A DNA stretch of 57,038 nucleotides from Lachnospiraceae bacterium. Its GTDB lineage: Bacteria; Bacillota; Clostridia; Lachnospirales; Lachnospiraceae. The notes under the pieces are model-generated. The model was not told the origin of the DNA, made no database searches, and saw only the letters and a list, made by a program, of their open reading frames with translations. The stretch is from the NCBI GenBank assembly GCA_014803415.1, contig JAAVBZ010000027.1:16910-73947 (forward strand). The letters run 5' to 3'. Positions 34,094-41,034 of the stretch are shown here, in pieces. The translations under genes were made by a program, and so were the position numbers. Every line of letters starts with the position of its first letter. Within the stretch, counting starts at the first letter, position 1.

Positions 34094-34588
34094 TCACTTA
34101 CCGTTCCTTTCTTCCAGCTCCGCCGATAGTGTCAATATGCTTTCCACGTAACTGGACATCTCACCGGCGTCAAGTTTTTCCTGTATCCTGGATTCTCCGT
34201 GATACCGCATCAGGGCCTCTTCCATGTCTTCTTCATCTCTCACCAGATCAGAAAGATAATCTACTGCTACAGTCATGTTCTGACGAATATCTTTTAGATC
34301 TGTGACTCCCAGCTTGTCCATACGATCCTGATGCCACTTAGGGGATACCTGCATGATCCCGATACAACCACCGCTTTCTGCATCTGCCTGGAATCTGCTT
34401 TCCCTCCAACAGATGGATTGAATCATTTCTGGACAGATGTTATACTGCTTCCCCAGCTCCTCCGAAATTGTCCTGACATCTTCAGGAACCTCAACCTTTT
34501 CCTCTGCATGTACTACTGCTGCCACAAGTGAACTGAATATCAATGTCAGAATGATGGAAACAATATAAATGCTTATTATTTTTTTCAT
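34094..34588 (-). CDS. Secreted lytic transglycosylase (SLT domain)
   Basis: The 164-aa product has a clear signal peptide or membrane anchor (residues ~1-28, cleavage near VHA-EEK) and an SLT domain with the catalytic Glu in CWRESRFQ near residue 62 and the GIMQVSPKWH motif near 77. Lytic transglycosylases cut the peptidoglycan glycan strand. Its place in the early operon, not with lysis or tail genes, is unusual. A wall-remodelling or superinfection-related role is possible. Confidence 0.82.
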   Translation of the reverse strand: MKKIISIYIVSIILTLIFSSLVAAVVHAEEKVEVPEDVRTISEELGKQYNICPEMIQSICWRESRFQADAESGGCIGIMQVSPKWHQDRMDKLGVTDLKDIRQNMTVAVDYLSDLVRDEEDMEEALMRYHGESRIQEKLDAGEMSSYVESILTLSAELEERNGK

Positions 34589-34639
34589 TCCTTTTCTCCT
34601 CTAATATTTTATTGCTTGTCCTATCTTGGAAGCTGTCCA

Positions 34640-34807
34640 TCAGCCTCCTTTATCTTCCTGTGCCTGCTGCCGCAAAAGTTCATTAACCATAATCCGTGAG
34701 ACATTATCAATGATCTGGTCAACTTCCTTTTGGGTCTTAACTATGCAATCATCATGCACTACAATATGGCACCCGCTGGAAGATATATAATCTTTTATGA
34801 TGGCCAT
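34640..34807 (-). CDS. 55-aa early protein, unknown
   Basis: A short gene with AGAGGTGATG upstream of its ATG at 34807. It encodes MAIIKDYISSSGCHIVVHDD, then a helix (KEVDQIIDNVSRIMVNELL) and a GG ending. I do not recognise it. It is the second gene of the leftward early operon. Confidence 0.6.
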   Translation of the reverse strand: MAIIKDYISSSGCHIVVHDDCIVKTQKEVDQIIDNVSRIMVNELLRQQAQEDKGG

Positions 34808-35024
34808 AGCATCACCTCTTTAAATCTTATGTATTACCGGTTGTACACCTTTCCGGTTCTAGCATTACTTGTAAATTATTTATTTTCTCCCTATAATCTA
34901 TGTACAAGCCCATTGCCAGCCGATAAGCAAAGGCAAGCTATAGAGTTTATACAAATGAATGCATGGGATCATGCCTACGTGCCCAATTCCAAAGGCTGTT
35001 TCGAATGCACATGGGAAGAAAACA

Positions 35025-35504
35025 TTAACCCTTCACATTTCCCATTACTCGCTCGCTGTGTCGTTGAAGAGCTTCCTTAGTTTCATAAAATCGAATTGCC
35101 GTTCGCAATCCTTCCGGGTCATAATCAACTATTGCCCGGAACGGTTGCGAAAAATCCATATAGTCTGTCATATTTCTAAATAGCTGAACCATTCTTGCGA
35201 AATCTTCCGGGAAACATGCGTATACTATCGGTTCTTCACACAATTCAACTTCATGCGTTTTATCCAGCACCCCATCTTGAAACATAAATTTTCTTGTATG
35301 CATGTTTTTAACTCCAGTTTCAAAACCTGCCGTTATACCCTCTCGGTTTTTTTGAAGATACTCATTCATAAATTTGTCAAACATGCGTTCATTGAAGATA
35401 TAATCGCTCTGTCCATTGGGAATATGCCCTAAAATCAAAGGTATAAAAGAAATTGACTGCTTTCTACTAGAAGCGGTCTTTTTCTTTTTATGTTTCTTAC
35501 TCAT
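35025..35504 (-). CDS. Early operon protein, unknown (159 aa)
   Basis: A 159-aa protein with a very basic start (MSKKHKKKKTASSRKQS) and GGGAGGTG upstream. The body has FNERMFDKFMNEYLQKN and YACFPEDFARMVQLFRNM helices and an AIVDYDPEGLRTAIRF end. No family recognised. A 217-base gap without a convincing gene separates it from the 55-aa gene; it contains a near-consensus minus-strand promoter-like TTGTAC element. Confidence 0.65.
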   Translation of the reverse strand: MSKKHKKKKTASSRKQSISFIPLILGHIPNGQSDYIFNERMFDKFMNEYLQKNREGITAGFETGVKNMHTRKFMFQDGVLDKTHEVELCEEPIVYACFPEDFARMVQLFRNMTDYMDFSQPFRAIVDYDPEGLRTAIRFYETKEALQRHSERVMGNVKG

Positions 35505-35517
35505 TTTTTCACCTCCC

Positions 35518-35584
35518 TCACACCACTTCTTTTTCTTTACTCAGCCGCTCACGCTCCATGATCTGGCCTGTTACTATACCGTCC
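35518..35584 (-). pseudogene. Remnant copy of the 74-aa early gene (36127-36351)
   Basis: The minus-strand frame here reads DGIVTGQIMERERLSKEKEVV and then stops, matching the last third of the 74-aa gene (DGITTGQIMERERLSKK). By eye about 39 of 46 bases agree, all differences being transitions. The upstream part is lost and interrupted by a stop, so this is a decayed duplicate or recombination scar. Confidence 0.6.
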
Positions 35585-35722
35585 TGAAAGCAATGCCGTT
35601 CACCCTTTTCCTGTTAAGTTAAGTCTCCACGCTCTTATCCTTGTTATAAGGTTATCTCTCCTTTATAATTAGACTACAGGCATCTGCCAATGCCGAGTAC
35701 GAAAGAAAGGAGAAATAAATTC

Positions 35723-35977
35723 TTGATTAGAGATGATGCTAAAAGAATAATCAAATACATGTTAGATCAATCCATATCCTTTGGCGGCCTAGATGAGAAT
35801 ATTTACATCCGGTATGATGATTTGGCCAAAGAACTTAATTTAAAAGACGAAAATTATTGTCGGGTCTGCTGCCAGTATTTAGATGAACTCCATTACATCA
35901 ACATTTTAGACAATGATAATGGCACCCGAATAGTACGTCTTAAAGCCCAAGGAATTGATTTTATGGAATCTACGTAA
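35723..35977 (+). CDS. Small winged-helix-like protein on the plus strand
   Basis: The protein (84 aa from a TTG at 35723, 10 bases after AGGAG) reads IRDDAKRIIKYMLDQSISFG, YIRYDDLAKELNL and GTRIVRLKAQGIDFMEST, which resembles a winged-helix domain. An ATG at 35690 gives 95 aa but lacks a ribosome site. It is one of the few plus-strand genes and points at the genetic switch, ending convergently over the next minus-strand gene by 8 bases. A regulatory role is possible. Confidence 0.65.
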   Translation: MIRDDAKRIIKYMLDQSISFGGLDENIYIRYDDLAKELNLKDENYCRVCCQYLDELHYINILDNDNGTRIVRLKAQGIDFMEST

Positions 35978-36122
35978 CCGCTGGATGAGTTACATCAAGC
36001 AATAACCGAGCTACCTCTGGAAGTGCCGCCAGTGCCTCCGGAGGTGGATTCTCACTTTTTGCTGTTCGCTCTACAAACTGTACAAGGCATTCTATAACTT
36101 TTTCTCTTTGTGTCTTTTCCAT
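35970..36122 (-). CDS. 50-aa early protein, unknown
   Basis: A short gene with GAAGGTGAAG upstream. It encodes MEKTQREKVIECLVQFVERT, then a proline-rich bend (ENPPPEALAALPE) and a hydrophobic end. It is the second gene from the leftward early promoter. Function unknown. Confidence 0.6.
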   Translation of the reverse strand: MEKTQREKVIECLVQFVERTAKSENPPPEALAALPEVARLLLDVTHPAVT

Positions 36123-36126
36123 ATCT

Positions 36127-36351
36127 TCACCTTCTTCCTACTTCTTTTTTACTCAACCGTTCACGTTCCATGATCTGACCTGTTGTTATGCCGTCTTTTG
36201 GTACATTATTGTCAGCCAACTGTGCACCAAGAAAGCAGCCATACATCATGTAAGACATTGCTTTTCTTGCTTCATCGTTAAGCATTGGAACCATAATATG
36301 AATATTGGTTAATGGATCATCTGTTAGTTGAATATTCTTTTTAAGTGCCAT
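36127..36351 (-). CDS. First gene of the leftward early operon, 74 aa
   Basis: The 74-aa product starts MALKKNIQLTDDPLTNIHI and has a hydrophobic centre (KAMSYMMYGCFLGAQLA) and basic end (ERERLSKKEVGRR). AAGGAGG precedes the start and a consensus leftward promoter lies about 35 bases upstream. Being first from this promoter it would be the earliest lytic gene, so a Cro-like or antirepressor function is possible, but no DNA-binding motif is evident. A decayed copy of its end lies at 35518-35584. Confidence 0.7.
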   Translation of the reverse strand: MALKKNIQLTDDPLTNIHIMVPMLNDEARKAMSYMMYGCFLGAQLADNNVPKDGITTGQIMERERLSKKEVGRR

Positions 36352-36368
36352 GTTTTTGACCTCCTTGT

Positions 36369-36453
36369 ATTGATTGAATGATTTTATTATATCATTTAAT
36401 CAATACTTGTCAACACTATTTTATTGACTGAATGATATTTTTGTGATATTGTT
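36369..36453. promoter_or_regulatory. Divergent genetic switch with three operator half-sites
   Basis: Leftward promoter: TTGACA (36408-36413) and TATAAT (36386-36391) on the minus strand, both consensus, 16-bp spacer. Rightward promoter for the repressor: TTGACT (36425-36430) and TATTGT (36447-36452), 16-bp spacer. The half-site ATTGATTGAATGAT occurs at 36369-36382, inverted at 36391-36404 (13 of 14) with 8 bp between, and again at 36423-36436 (13 of 14). The pair spans the leftward -10 and spacer; the third covers the rightward -35, fitting repression and autoregulation. Confidence 0.82.
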
Positions 36454-36478
36454 AAAGGCAAAAGGAGGATTTCTAATT

Positions 36479-36847
36479 TTGAAAGATAGAATAAAGCAAG
36501 TACGAAAAGATGCCGGATTAACACAAAAAGAATTTGCAGAAAGATTAGGTTTAAAGCAAAATACTATTGCTACATATGAAATGGGAAAAATTGGAGTGAG
36601 TGATACTGTTCTACTTTCTATATGCAGAGAATTCGATATTAACGAAGAGTGGCTCCGTACTGGTGAAGGAGAAATGCAGTCCCCTATTAGCCAAGATGAT
36701 CGATATGCTATTAATCTGGGAAAATTACAACGAACTGATGATGCAACAATTATTCGATGGGTGAATGCAATTGCAGAAACAAATCCTGAAGTTCTCAAGG
36801 ATATTGAAAACTTTATGAAAAAAATATTAGCTATTGAAAATGAATAA
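36479..36847 (+). CDS. XRE-family repressor without protease domain
   Basis: The protein (122 aa from a TTG at 36479, 10 bases after GGAGG) has an N-terminal XRE helix-turn-helix (residues ~3-55: TQKEFAERLGLKQNTIATYE) and a DINEEWLRTGEGEM linker, then a helical C-terminus. The S24 Ser/Lys self-cleavage domain of lambda-type repressors is absent. It is the probable lysogeny repressor acting on the operators just upstream. An upstream GTG at 36443 overlaps the promoter -10 and is rejected. Confidence 0.85.
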   Translation: MKDRIKQVRKDAGLTQKEFAERLGLKQNTIATYEMGKIGVSDTVLLSICREFDINEEWLRTGEGEMQSPISQDDRYAINLGKLQRTDDATIIRWVNAIAETNPEVLKDIENFMKKILAIENE

Positions 36848-36872
36848 GCCGGATCACCCCGGCTTTCTTCTT
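36846..36872 (+). terminator. Terminator after the repressor gene
   Basis: A 7-bp stem (AAGCCGG with CCGGCTT, 6-nt loop) begins at the repressor stop codon and is followed by TCTTCTTTCTCTT. It also contains the stop of the opposing 48-aa gene. Confidence 0.7.
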
Positions 36873-37000
36873 TCTCTTAAATATTCTCTTATGGATATGT
36901 ATATCCTTCTTTTGAAGTTATCGTCATTGATTTCTTTTATCATTTCAATTATAAGTTCATCATAATTAAAACAACTATGGTTTTCTCTTTCATTTTTCAT
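36854..37000 (-). CDS. 48-aa protein opposite the repressor, possibly SOS-controlled
   Basis: A short gene with AAGGGG upstream of its ATG at 37000. It encodes MKNERENHSCFNYDELIIEM, then KEINDDNFKRRIYISIREYL and a basic RERRKPG end. Two LexA-box-like sites and a minus-strand TATAAT lie 60-110 bases upstream. Transcription would continue antisense into the repressor gene. It may be an antirepressor or may act by antisense interference; neither can be proven by sequence. Confidence 0.6.
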   Translation of the reverse strand: MKNERENHSCFNYDELIIEMIKEINDDNFKRRIYISIREYLRERRKPG

Positions 37001-37062
37001 CTTCGTAATTCCCCTTTACTATCTTTTGCAATTTTCTACTTCAATTTAAGCTTTTAGAGTTA

Positions 37063-37107
37063 CGAACATTCGTTCTTTTATTATAATAGAACAAGTGTTT
37101 GTATAAT
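37063..37107. promoter_or_regulatory. Two SOS-box-like sites with overlapping promoter
   Basis: GAACATTCGTTC (37064-37075) fits the Firmicutes LexA consensus GAAC-N4-GTTC exactly, and GAACAAGTGTTT (37089-37100) misses one base. A minus-strand TATAAT (37080-37085) lies between them, and a plus-strand TATAAT (37102-37107) follows. The rest of the 351-base gap, 37108-37351, is very AT-rich and shows no gene. Confidence 0.7.
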
Positions 37108-37351
37108 GCAAGAATTTATTATAATAATACTTTCCATTACTTCAATATGGAAAAAGTCCAATCCTTACATTAAAGCTATAATTTAATTTTATTGGTATAT
37201 TCTAGAAAGTCTATTGGTAAATTTTGGTAATTTTATTTAATAGAATTTGTATTTTTAATCCCAGCATGATATATTTTTTGTATATAGTTTTTATATTATT
37301 GAATGATGAATTAAAACTCATAATTTTTTATTATCATTAAGGAGAATCGTG

Positions 37352-38278
37352 ATGTTCATTTTTGAGACTATAATATTTATGCTAAAAGTTTTAGTAATAG
37401 GTGTAATTATTGGTGTTCCATTAGTTTTCATCATTTCTTATGTTACAACTAAATCAAAAGTTTCAAACTCTTCCACTTCATATGATAATAGCAATATCGA
37501 CAACAATAATAATATTTTAAAAGCTGAGAGTGTTACATACGCTCCTTCACTTAAGATTTCATCTACTTTAGAGACTCCTATATCTTGTAACGAAGACCGA
37601 AAATGGGATGATATTACCCAATCTGAAATAGATTCAATCAAATGTTATGGAGATAATATGAGTATGCATGAATACGTAATCCATGCAAAATATATCCCTA
37701 CTAATCGGATTCGAACGGTCAAAGTCATTGCGATTGATGAGAATGATGCTCTTTCAAAATTAACTTCTGAGTATAATAAAGAATCTGCTACTGTTTCATT
37801 TTCAGAATATCCACCTCTAAGCGATCGTCAAAAACAGTATGCAATATACTTGGGTATACACGTTCCTGAAAAATGTTGTTCATATGACTTATCTGCTCTT
37901 ATAGATCAAGGCGGCTTATCACAGCCAGCACCTACGGTCTTGACAGAATTTGCAGTCGCACGTAATCTTTGTTTTTCATACTACCGAAACGAATCTTATT
38001 TAATTAGGCTTATTTTTTCTAGTTTAAACATACAAGAAAAAATAGCATTTTCACTTGTATATATGAATAAATACATTACACAAATTTGGGACTTTTCTAA
38101 CTGGAAGACATATATTGAATTTAGTACTGAGTGCATGAATAATAATTCTTTTATGAATTCATTTAAAAGAATTATTACCAATTTCGATATCGATAATACT
38201 ACGTGTTTTGATTATGACCACATATCTCACAATACAATATTTTACAAAACCTTAAAAAATTTTATATTAAATCAATAA
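37352..38278 (+). CDS. Membrane-anchored protein of the lysogeny module, unknown
   Basis: The protein (308 aa from the ATG at 37352 after GGAG) has one N-terminal membrane helix (residues ~8-32, FMLKVLVIGVIIGVPLVFII), a low-complexity Ser/Asn linker to ~60, then a soluble domain. YVIHAKYIPTNRIRTVKVIA is followed by PPLSDRQKQYAIYLGIHVP, a motif seen in diverse phage and exonuclease C-termini. The C-terminal 110 residues are helical. Its base composition is much richer in AT than the structural genes. As a lysogenic plus-strand gene it is a candidate for host alteration or superinfection exclusion. Confidence 0.75.
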   Translation: MFIFETIIFMLKVLVIGVIIGVPLVFIISYVTTKSKVSNSSTSYDNSNIDNNNNILKAESVTYAPSLKISSTLETPISCNEDRKWDDITQSEIDSIKCYGDNMSMHEYVIHAKYIPTNRIRTVKVIAIDENDALSKLTSEYNKESATVSFSEYPPLSDRQKQYAIYLGIHVPEKCCSYDLSALIDQGGLSQPAPTVLTEFAVARNLCFSYYRNESYLIRLIFSSLNIQEKIAFSLVYMNKYITQIWDFSNWKTYIEFSTECMNNNSFMNSFKRIITNFDIDNTTCFDYDHISHNTIFYKTLKNFILNQ

Positions 38279-38336
38279 TTCATAGTTGTTTACTATAATT
38301 TCTGGCAATTTTATTATGTTGATTGATATATATGAA

Positions 38337-38372
38337 TCTGACCATTTTGTTGAGGCCGACAAGATGGTCAGA
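38337..38372. other. Strong 14-bp hairpin in the intergenic region
   Basis: TCTGACCATTTTGT and ACAAGATGGTCAGA pair at 13 of 14 positions around TGAGGCCG. No T-run follows in either direction, so it is not a standard terminator; it may be a protein-binding site or an RNA element. The gap 38279-38733 shows no gene; this hairpin, a GGCTCC-AG-GGAGCC-type small stem near 38503 and the RNA described next are its visible content. Confidence 0.6.
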
Positions 38373-38573
38373 CTATTCCGCGGGCGTCATATAACTATAG
38401 GATGAATAAATCATCGTGGCAATATGAAAATGCCTTGTATTAGACACTTCTTTAAAATTTTTTGATTATCATGCATATTTTTCTATGCATAATGCATTTT
38501 ACGGCTCCAGGAGCCTGTTTTCCATGAGATCGCTGCGGTTATCTGATTGTCTTATCTCCTATATAATGTGATC

Positions 38574-38715
38574 ATTCATGATCCAGATTAAAAGAAAATA
38601 TAATAAATAGACATGTATTGAATGATTAGCAGGCAGCAACCAGTGCCGTTAGCCCCAACTATTAAAGAATATGTTATAGTTCAACTTAAAAACCCCGCTT
38701 TCGCGGGGTTTTGTA
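38574..38715 (+). ncRNA. Candidate small RNA ending in a strong terminator
   Basis: A TATAAT at 38562-38567 precedes about 120 bases without an open frame. An AACTAT/ATAGTT inverted repeat leads into the terminator at 38689-38712. The -35 is poor (TTATCT, 17-bp spacing). This is a tentative call on structure alone; the terminator may instead serve only the opposing gene. Confidence 0.3.
38689..38712. terminator. Bidirectional Rho-independent terminator
   Basis: A 10-bp perfect stem (AAAACCCCGC, loop TTTC, GCGGGGTTTT) with T-runs in both directions. On the minus strand it follows the stop of the MORN-like gene by about 20 bases. Confidence 0.92.
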
Positions 38716-38733
38716 ACTTTATATGGTATTTAT

Positions 38734-39870
38734 TTAGTTTTCTTTCCACTTTAATTCACACTCAAAATTATATTGTGAGACAATTTCATTGATTTCATCT
38801 ATACTAATAGCCTTATTCGACCTAGATTTAGCCTGCCCCTTTTCATATCGTCCAACATTACGCACATAATACAATCCTTCTTCTGAATAAGATATTCCCC
38901 ATACTTCTTCAGTGTTTCTTTTATCCTCTGGATATCCATCTTTAAACCTACCACGATAGAGCAGTCTGATTGTCCCATCCTCATAATATTTGGCCATGTA
39001 TGCATTACCAGTATCATCATTATAGAGGCCACTGGAGGTCTTTCCGCTATAATATCCTTCTAATGTCGAAACTTCTTTCATTATACCTTCAAATGTATCA
39101 ACCTTAATCATGTCTTCCTTGCTAACATTTTCAGATGACACCTCTTGATTATAAACAGTATATATATAATTTTTTGTTACGCCAATGTTATGTTTTTCCT
39201 TGTGCTCTTTATCAGAAATCCCCCAAACATCAATACCTTTCGATGTTTTTGTTTTAATAACCTGCTTGTAAGTTGTAAGTCTTCCATTATCATAATTTGC
39301 TTCCATAATAGACTTTAAAATATTATTTTCATAAACATTAATCAAACATTCACCATTCCAATTATTGTTTTCATTAAATTGCCCTAAAAAATAAATTTCT
39401 TCATTCCCATTTTTATATGTTAATAATATTTCTTGGTTAATTGCTTGTTCCACTGTATATGTGTTCCCACATTCTGTATCTATAAGAATACTACCGATCA
39501 GCTTCTGTGTCGGCTCACCTAATTTTACAGCAAGTTCTCCAGAACCTTGGGATATTTCCAATAATCCAACCGGGGGTTGTTTTAGCTTCCCCAAATTAAT
39601 AGTATTATTATCTCCTTCGATGGTAATATTATTATCTGAAGTCGACTCCTCTGGATTTTCTAACTTGTCCAAACGTTCTTCAATTTTATTTATAGATGCT
39701 TGTAAATCTTCTAAAGTTACTTCTGGGTCTTTAGACACTTTATCCTTAAACCAGTCATATGTCATATTTGCCACAAAAGATACTATAAGTGGGGCAATAA
39801 TTACTAATAGAATAGCACTTCCTTTTATCACTTTGTTTCCAATTTTGATAAAAAATTTTTCATTTGGCAT
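38734..39870 (-). CDS. Membrane-anchored protein with MORN-like repeats, unknown
   Basis: The protein (378 aa from the ATG at 39870 after AGGGGAG; the frame is open 15 codons further) has one membrane helix (residues ~15-38), a short coiled coil (EDLQASINKIEERLDKLE) and a DNNITIEGDNNTINLG strand. The remainder has repeated YxxG-type units like MORN repeats (YYEDGTIRLLYRGRFKDG, and YYSGKTSSGLYNDDTG). MORN-like repeats often sense or bind membranes. Its AT-rich composition and own terminator suggest an independent cargo gene. Confidence 0.72.
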   Translation of the reverse strand: MPNEKFFIKIGNKVIKGSAILLVIIAPLIVSFVANMTYDWFKDKVSKDPEVTLEDLQASINKIEERLDKLENPEESTSDNNITIEGDNNTINLGKLKQPPVGLLEISQGSGELAVKLGEPTQKLIGSILIDTECGNTYTVEQAINQEILLTYKNGNEEIYFLGQFNENNNWNGECLINVYENNILKSIMEANYDNGRLTTYKQVIKTKTSKGIDVWGISDKEHKEKHNIGVTKNYIYTVYNQEVSSENVSKEDMIKVDTFEGIMKEVSTLEGYYSGKTSSGLYNDDTGNAYMAKYYEDGTIRLLYRGRFKDGYPEDKRNTEEVWGISYSEEGLYYVRNVGRYEKGQAKSRSNKAISIDEINEIVSQYNFECELKWKEN

Positions 39871-40230
39871 TTCCCAAACTCCCCTCATTTGTAAAATATA
39901 TCCATAATTTGGCACTTTTCTTACCTCATTCTACTCTTTTTTTTAGGTTTGTCAATGGAATTATAGGTAATCTTACTATCACTTTGATGCAATTCAAATT
40001 ACTGTTTAAAAATAACATAATCATTATTGAGAGTCAATTAGTTGTTCATTGCATAAATATTATACTATTCAACACCTACTGCCAACTTTCTTACTTTTTA
40101 TTACAATTAAATAAAGTATCATATTGCATCTTTTAAAAGTCCGGAAGTTTTTCTATGTATTCCTGCGTCTGATAATTATAATTGTCCACTAATGTATTAA
40201 TGATTTCTACAGTTATTATACACGATAATA
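39871..40230. other. AT-rich gap without a convincing gene
   Basis: The 360 bases upstream of the MORN-like gene show only a 33-codon minus-strand frame (40143-40244, no ribosome site, ending YIEKLPDF) that may be the remnant end of a lost gene. The promoter for the MORN-like gene should lie in the first 80 bases. Confidence 0.5.
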
Positions 40231-40274
40231 GCATCATTTTTGCATCAGAATTGCATCATTTTTGCATCATTTTA
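40231..40274. repeat. Four tandem 11-bp repeats upstream of hicAB
   Basis: Units GCATCATTTTT, GCATCAGAATT, GCATCATTTTT and GCATCATTTTA follow each other without gaps. An 11-bp period sets each unit on nearly the same helix face, as in operators that bind a multimeric regulator. Confidence 0.92.
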
Positions 40275-40297
40275 TATATTTATTTGCAAATTTAATT

Positions 40298-40349
40298 AAT
40301 ACGTATTGACTCAACACGTATTATATGTTATTATAATATTGCAAGGAGG
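40298..40349 (+). promoter_or_regulatory. hicAB promoter with palindromic operator
   Basis: TTGACT (40306-40311), a 17-bp spacer and TATTAT (40329-40334) form the promoter; GGAGG precedes the ATG at 40359. The palindrome AATACGTATT (40298-40307) overlaps the -35, and its half ACGTATT recurs 15 bp later (40316-40322) inside the spacer. This suits binding by the HicB antitoxin. Confidence 0.75.
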
Positions 40350-40358
40350 AAATACACA

Positions 40359-40547
40359 ATGCCAATAACACCAAAAGAGATGGAAAAGACAATCCTTGCA
40401 GACGGATGGGTATTTAAAAGTCAAGTAGGTTCACATAAGCATTACATACATCCGACAAAGCCTGGGAAAGTTACAATACCTTTTCACAGTAAGGATCTTC
40501 CCAAAGGTACAGAAAATTCCATCAAAAAACAGGCGGGGCTTAAATAG
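40359..40547 (+). CDS. hicA: HicA-type mRNA interferase toxin
   Basis: The 62-aa product is a HicA toxin: double-stranded RNA-binding fold with the active His in QVGSHKHYIHP near residues 26-31, then KPGKVTIPFHSKDLPKGT. HicA cleaves mRNA and is neutralised by HicB, encoded 42 bases downstream. It starts after AAGGAGG. On a prophage it may stabilise the element or limit other phages. Confidence 0.92.
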   Translation: MPITPKEMEKTILADGWVFKSQVGSHKHYIHPTKPGKVTIPFHSKDLPKGTENSIKKQAGLK

Positions 40548-40589
40548 CCCCTCTGTCTGTATATTCATAAAATCAGGAGGTAAATTTAT

Positions 40590-41012
40590 ATGTTATCAAT
40601 GTATCCAGCTTGCTTTTTCAAAGAAGAAAATGGTTATTCAGTTATTTTTCCAGATCTAAACTGGCTTTCTACATGCGGTAATACTTTGGAAAAATCAATG
40701 GAAATGGCCATTGATTGTCTGGCCGGTTATCTCTACACCTGCCAGATGGACGGAGAGCCTGTTCCGGATCCTTCGCAGTTAAGTGATATAAATCCGGTGA
40801 GTATCGCAAAAGAACTAGATATTGAGTCAGGAGATTCTTTTGTTAATATGGTATCCGTAGATGTTGCATTATATGCCAAAGCACACTTTGAAAAGTCTGT
40901 TAAAAAAACACTTACTATTCCTGCGTGGCTTAATGCTGCTGCCCTTGAGCAGAATATTAATTTTTCCCAGGTATTACAGGACGCATTAAAAGCCAAGCTC
41001 CACATAGGATAA
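40590..41012 (+). CDS. hicB: HicB-type antitoxin
   Basis: The 140-aa product has the HicB RNase-H-like N-terminal domain (YPACFFKEENGYSVIFPDLN, then DCLAGYLYTCQMDGEPVP) and a C-terminal ribbon-helix-helix domain (TLTIPAWLNAAALEQNINFS and QVLQDALKAKL). It binds HicA and represses the operon, probably at the sites upstream. It follows hicA with an AGGAGG site. Confidence 0.92.
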   Translation: MLSMYPACFFKEENGYSVIFPDLNWLSTCGNTLEKSMEMAIDCLAGYLYTCQMDGEPVPDPSQLSDINPVSIAKELDIESGDSFVNMVSVDVALYAKAHFEKSVKKTLTIPAWLNAAALEQNINFSQVLQDALKAKLHIG

Positions 41013-41034
41013 ATATAATTCAAGGAGAATTATT

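Noticed and set aside
40143-40244. 33-codon minus-strand frame in the gap upstream of hicAB
   Set aside because: It has no ribosome site and begins within the 11-bp repeat; at best it is a remnant.
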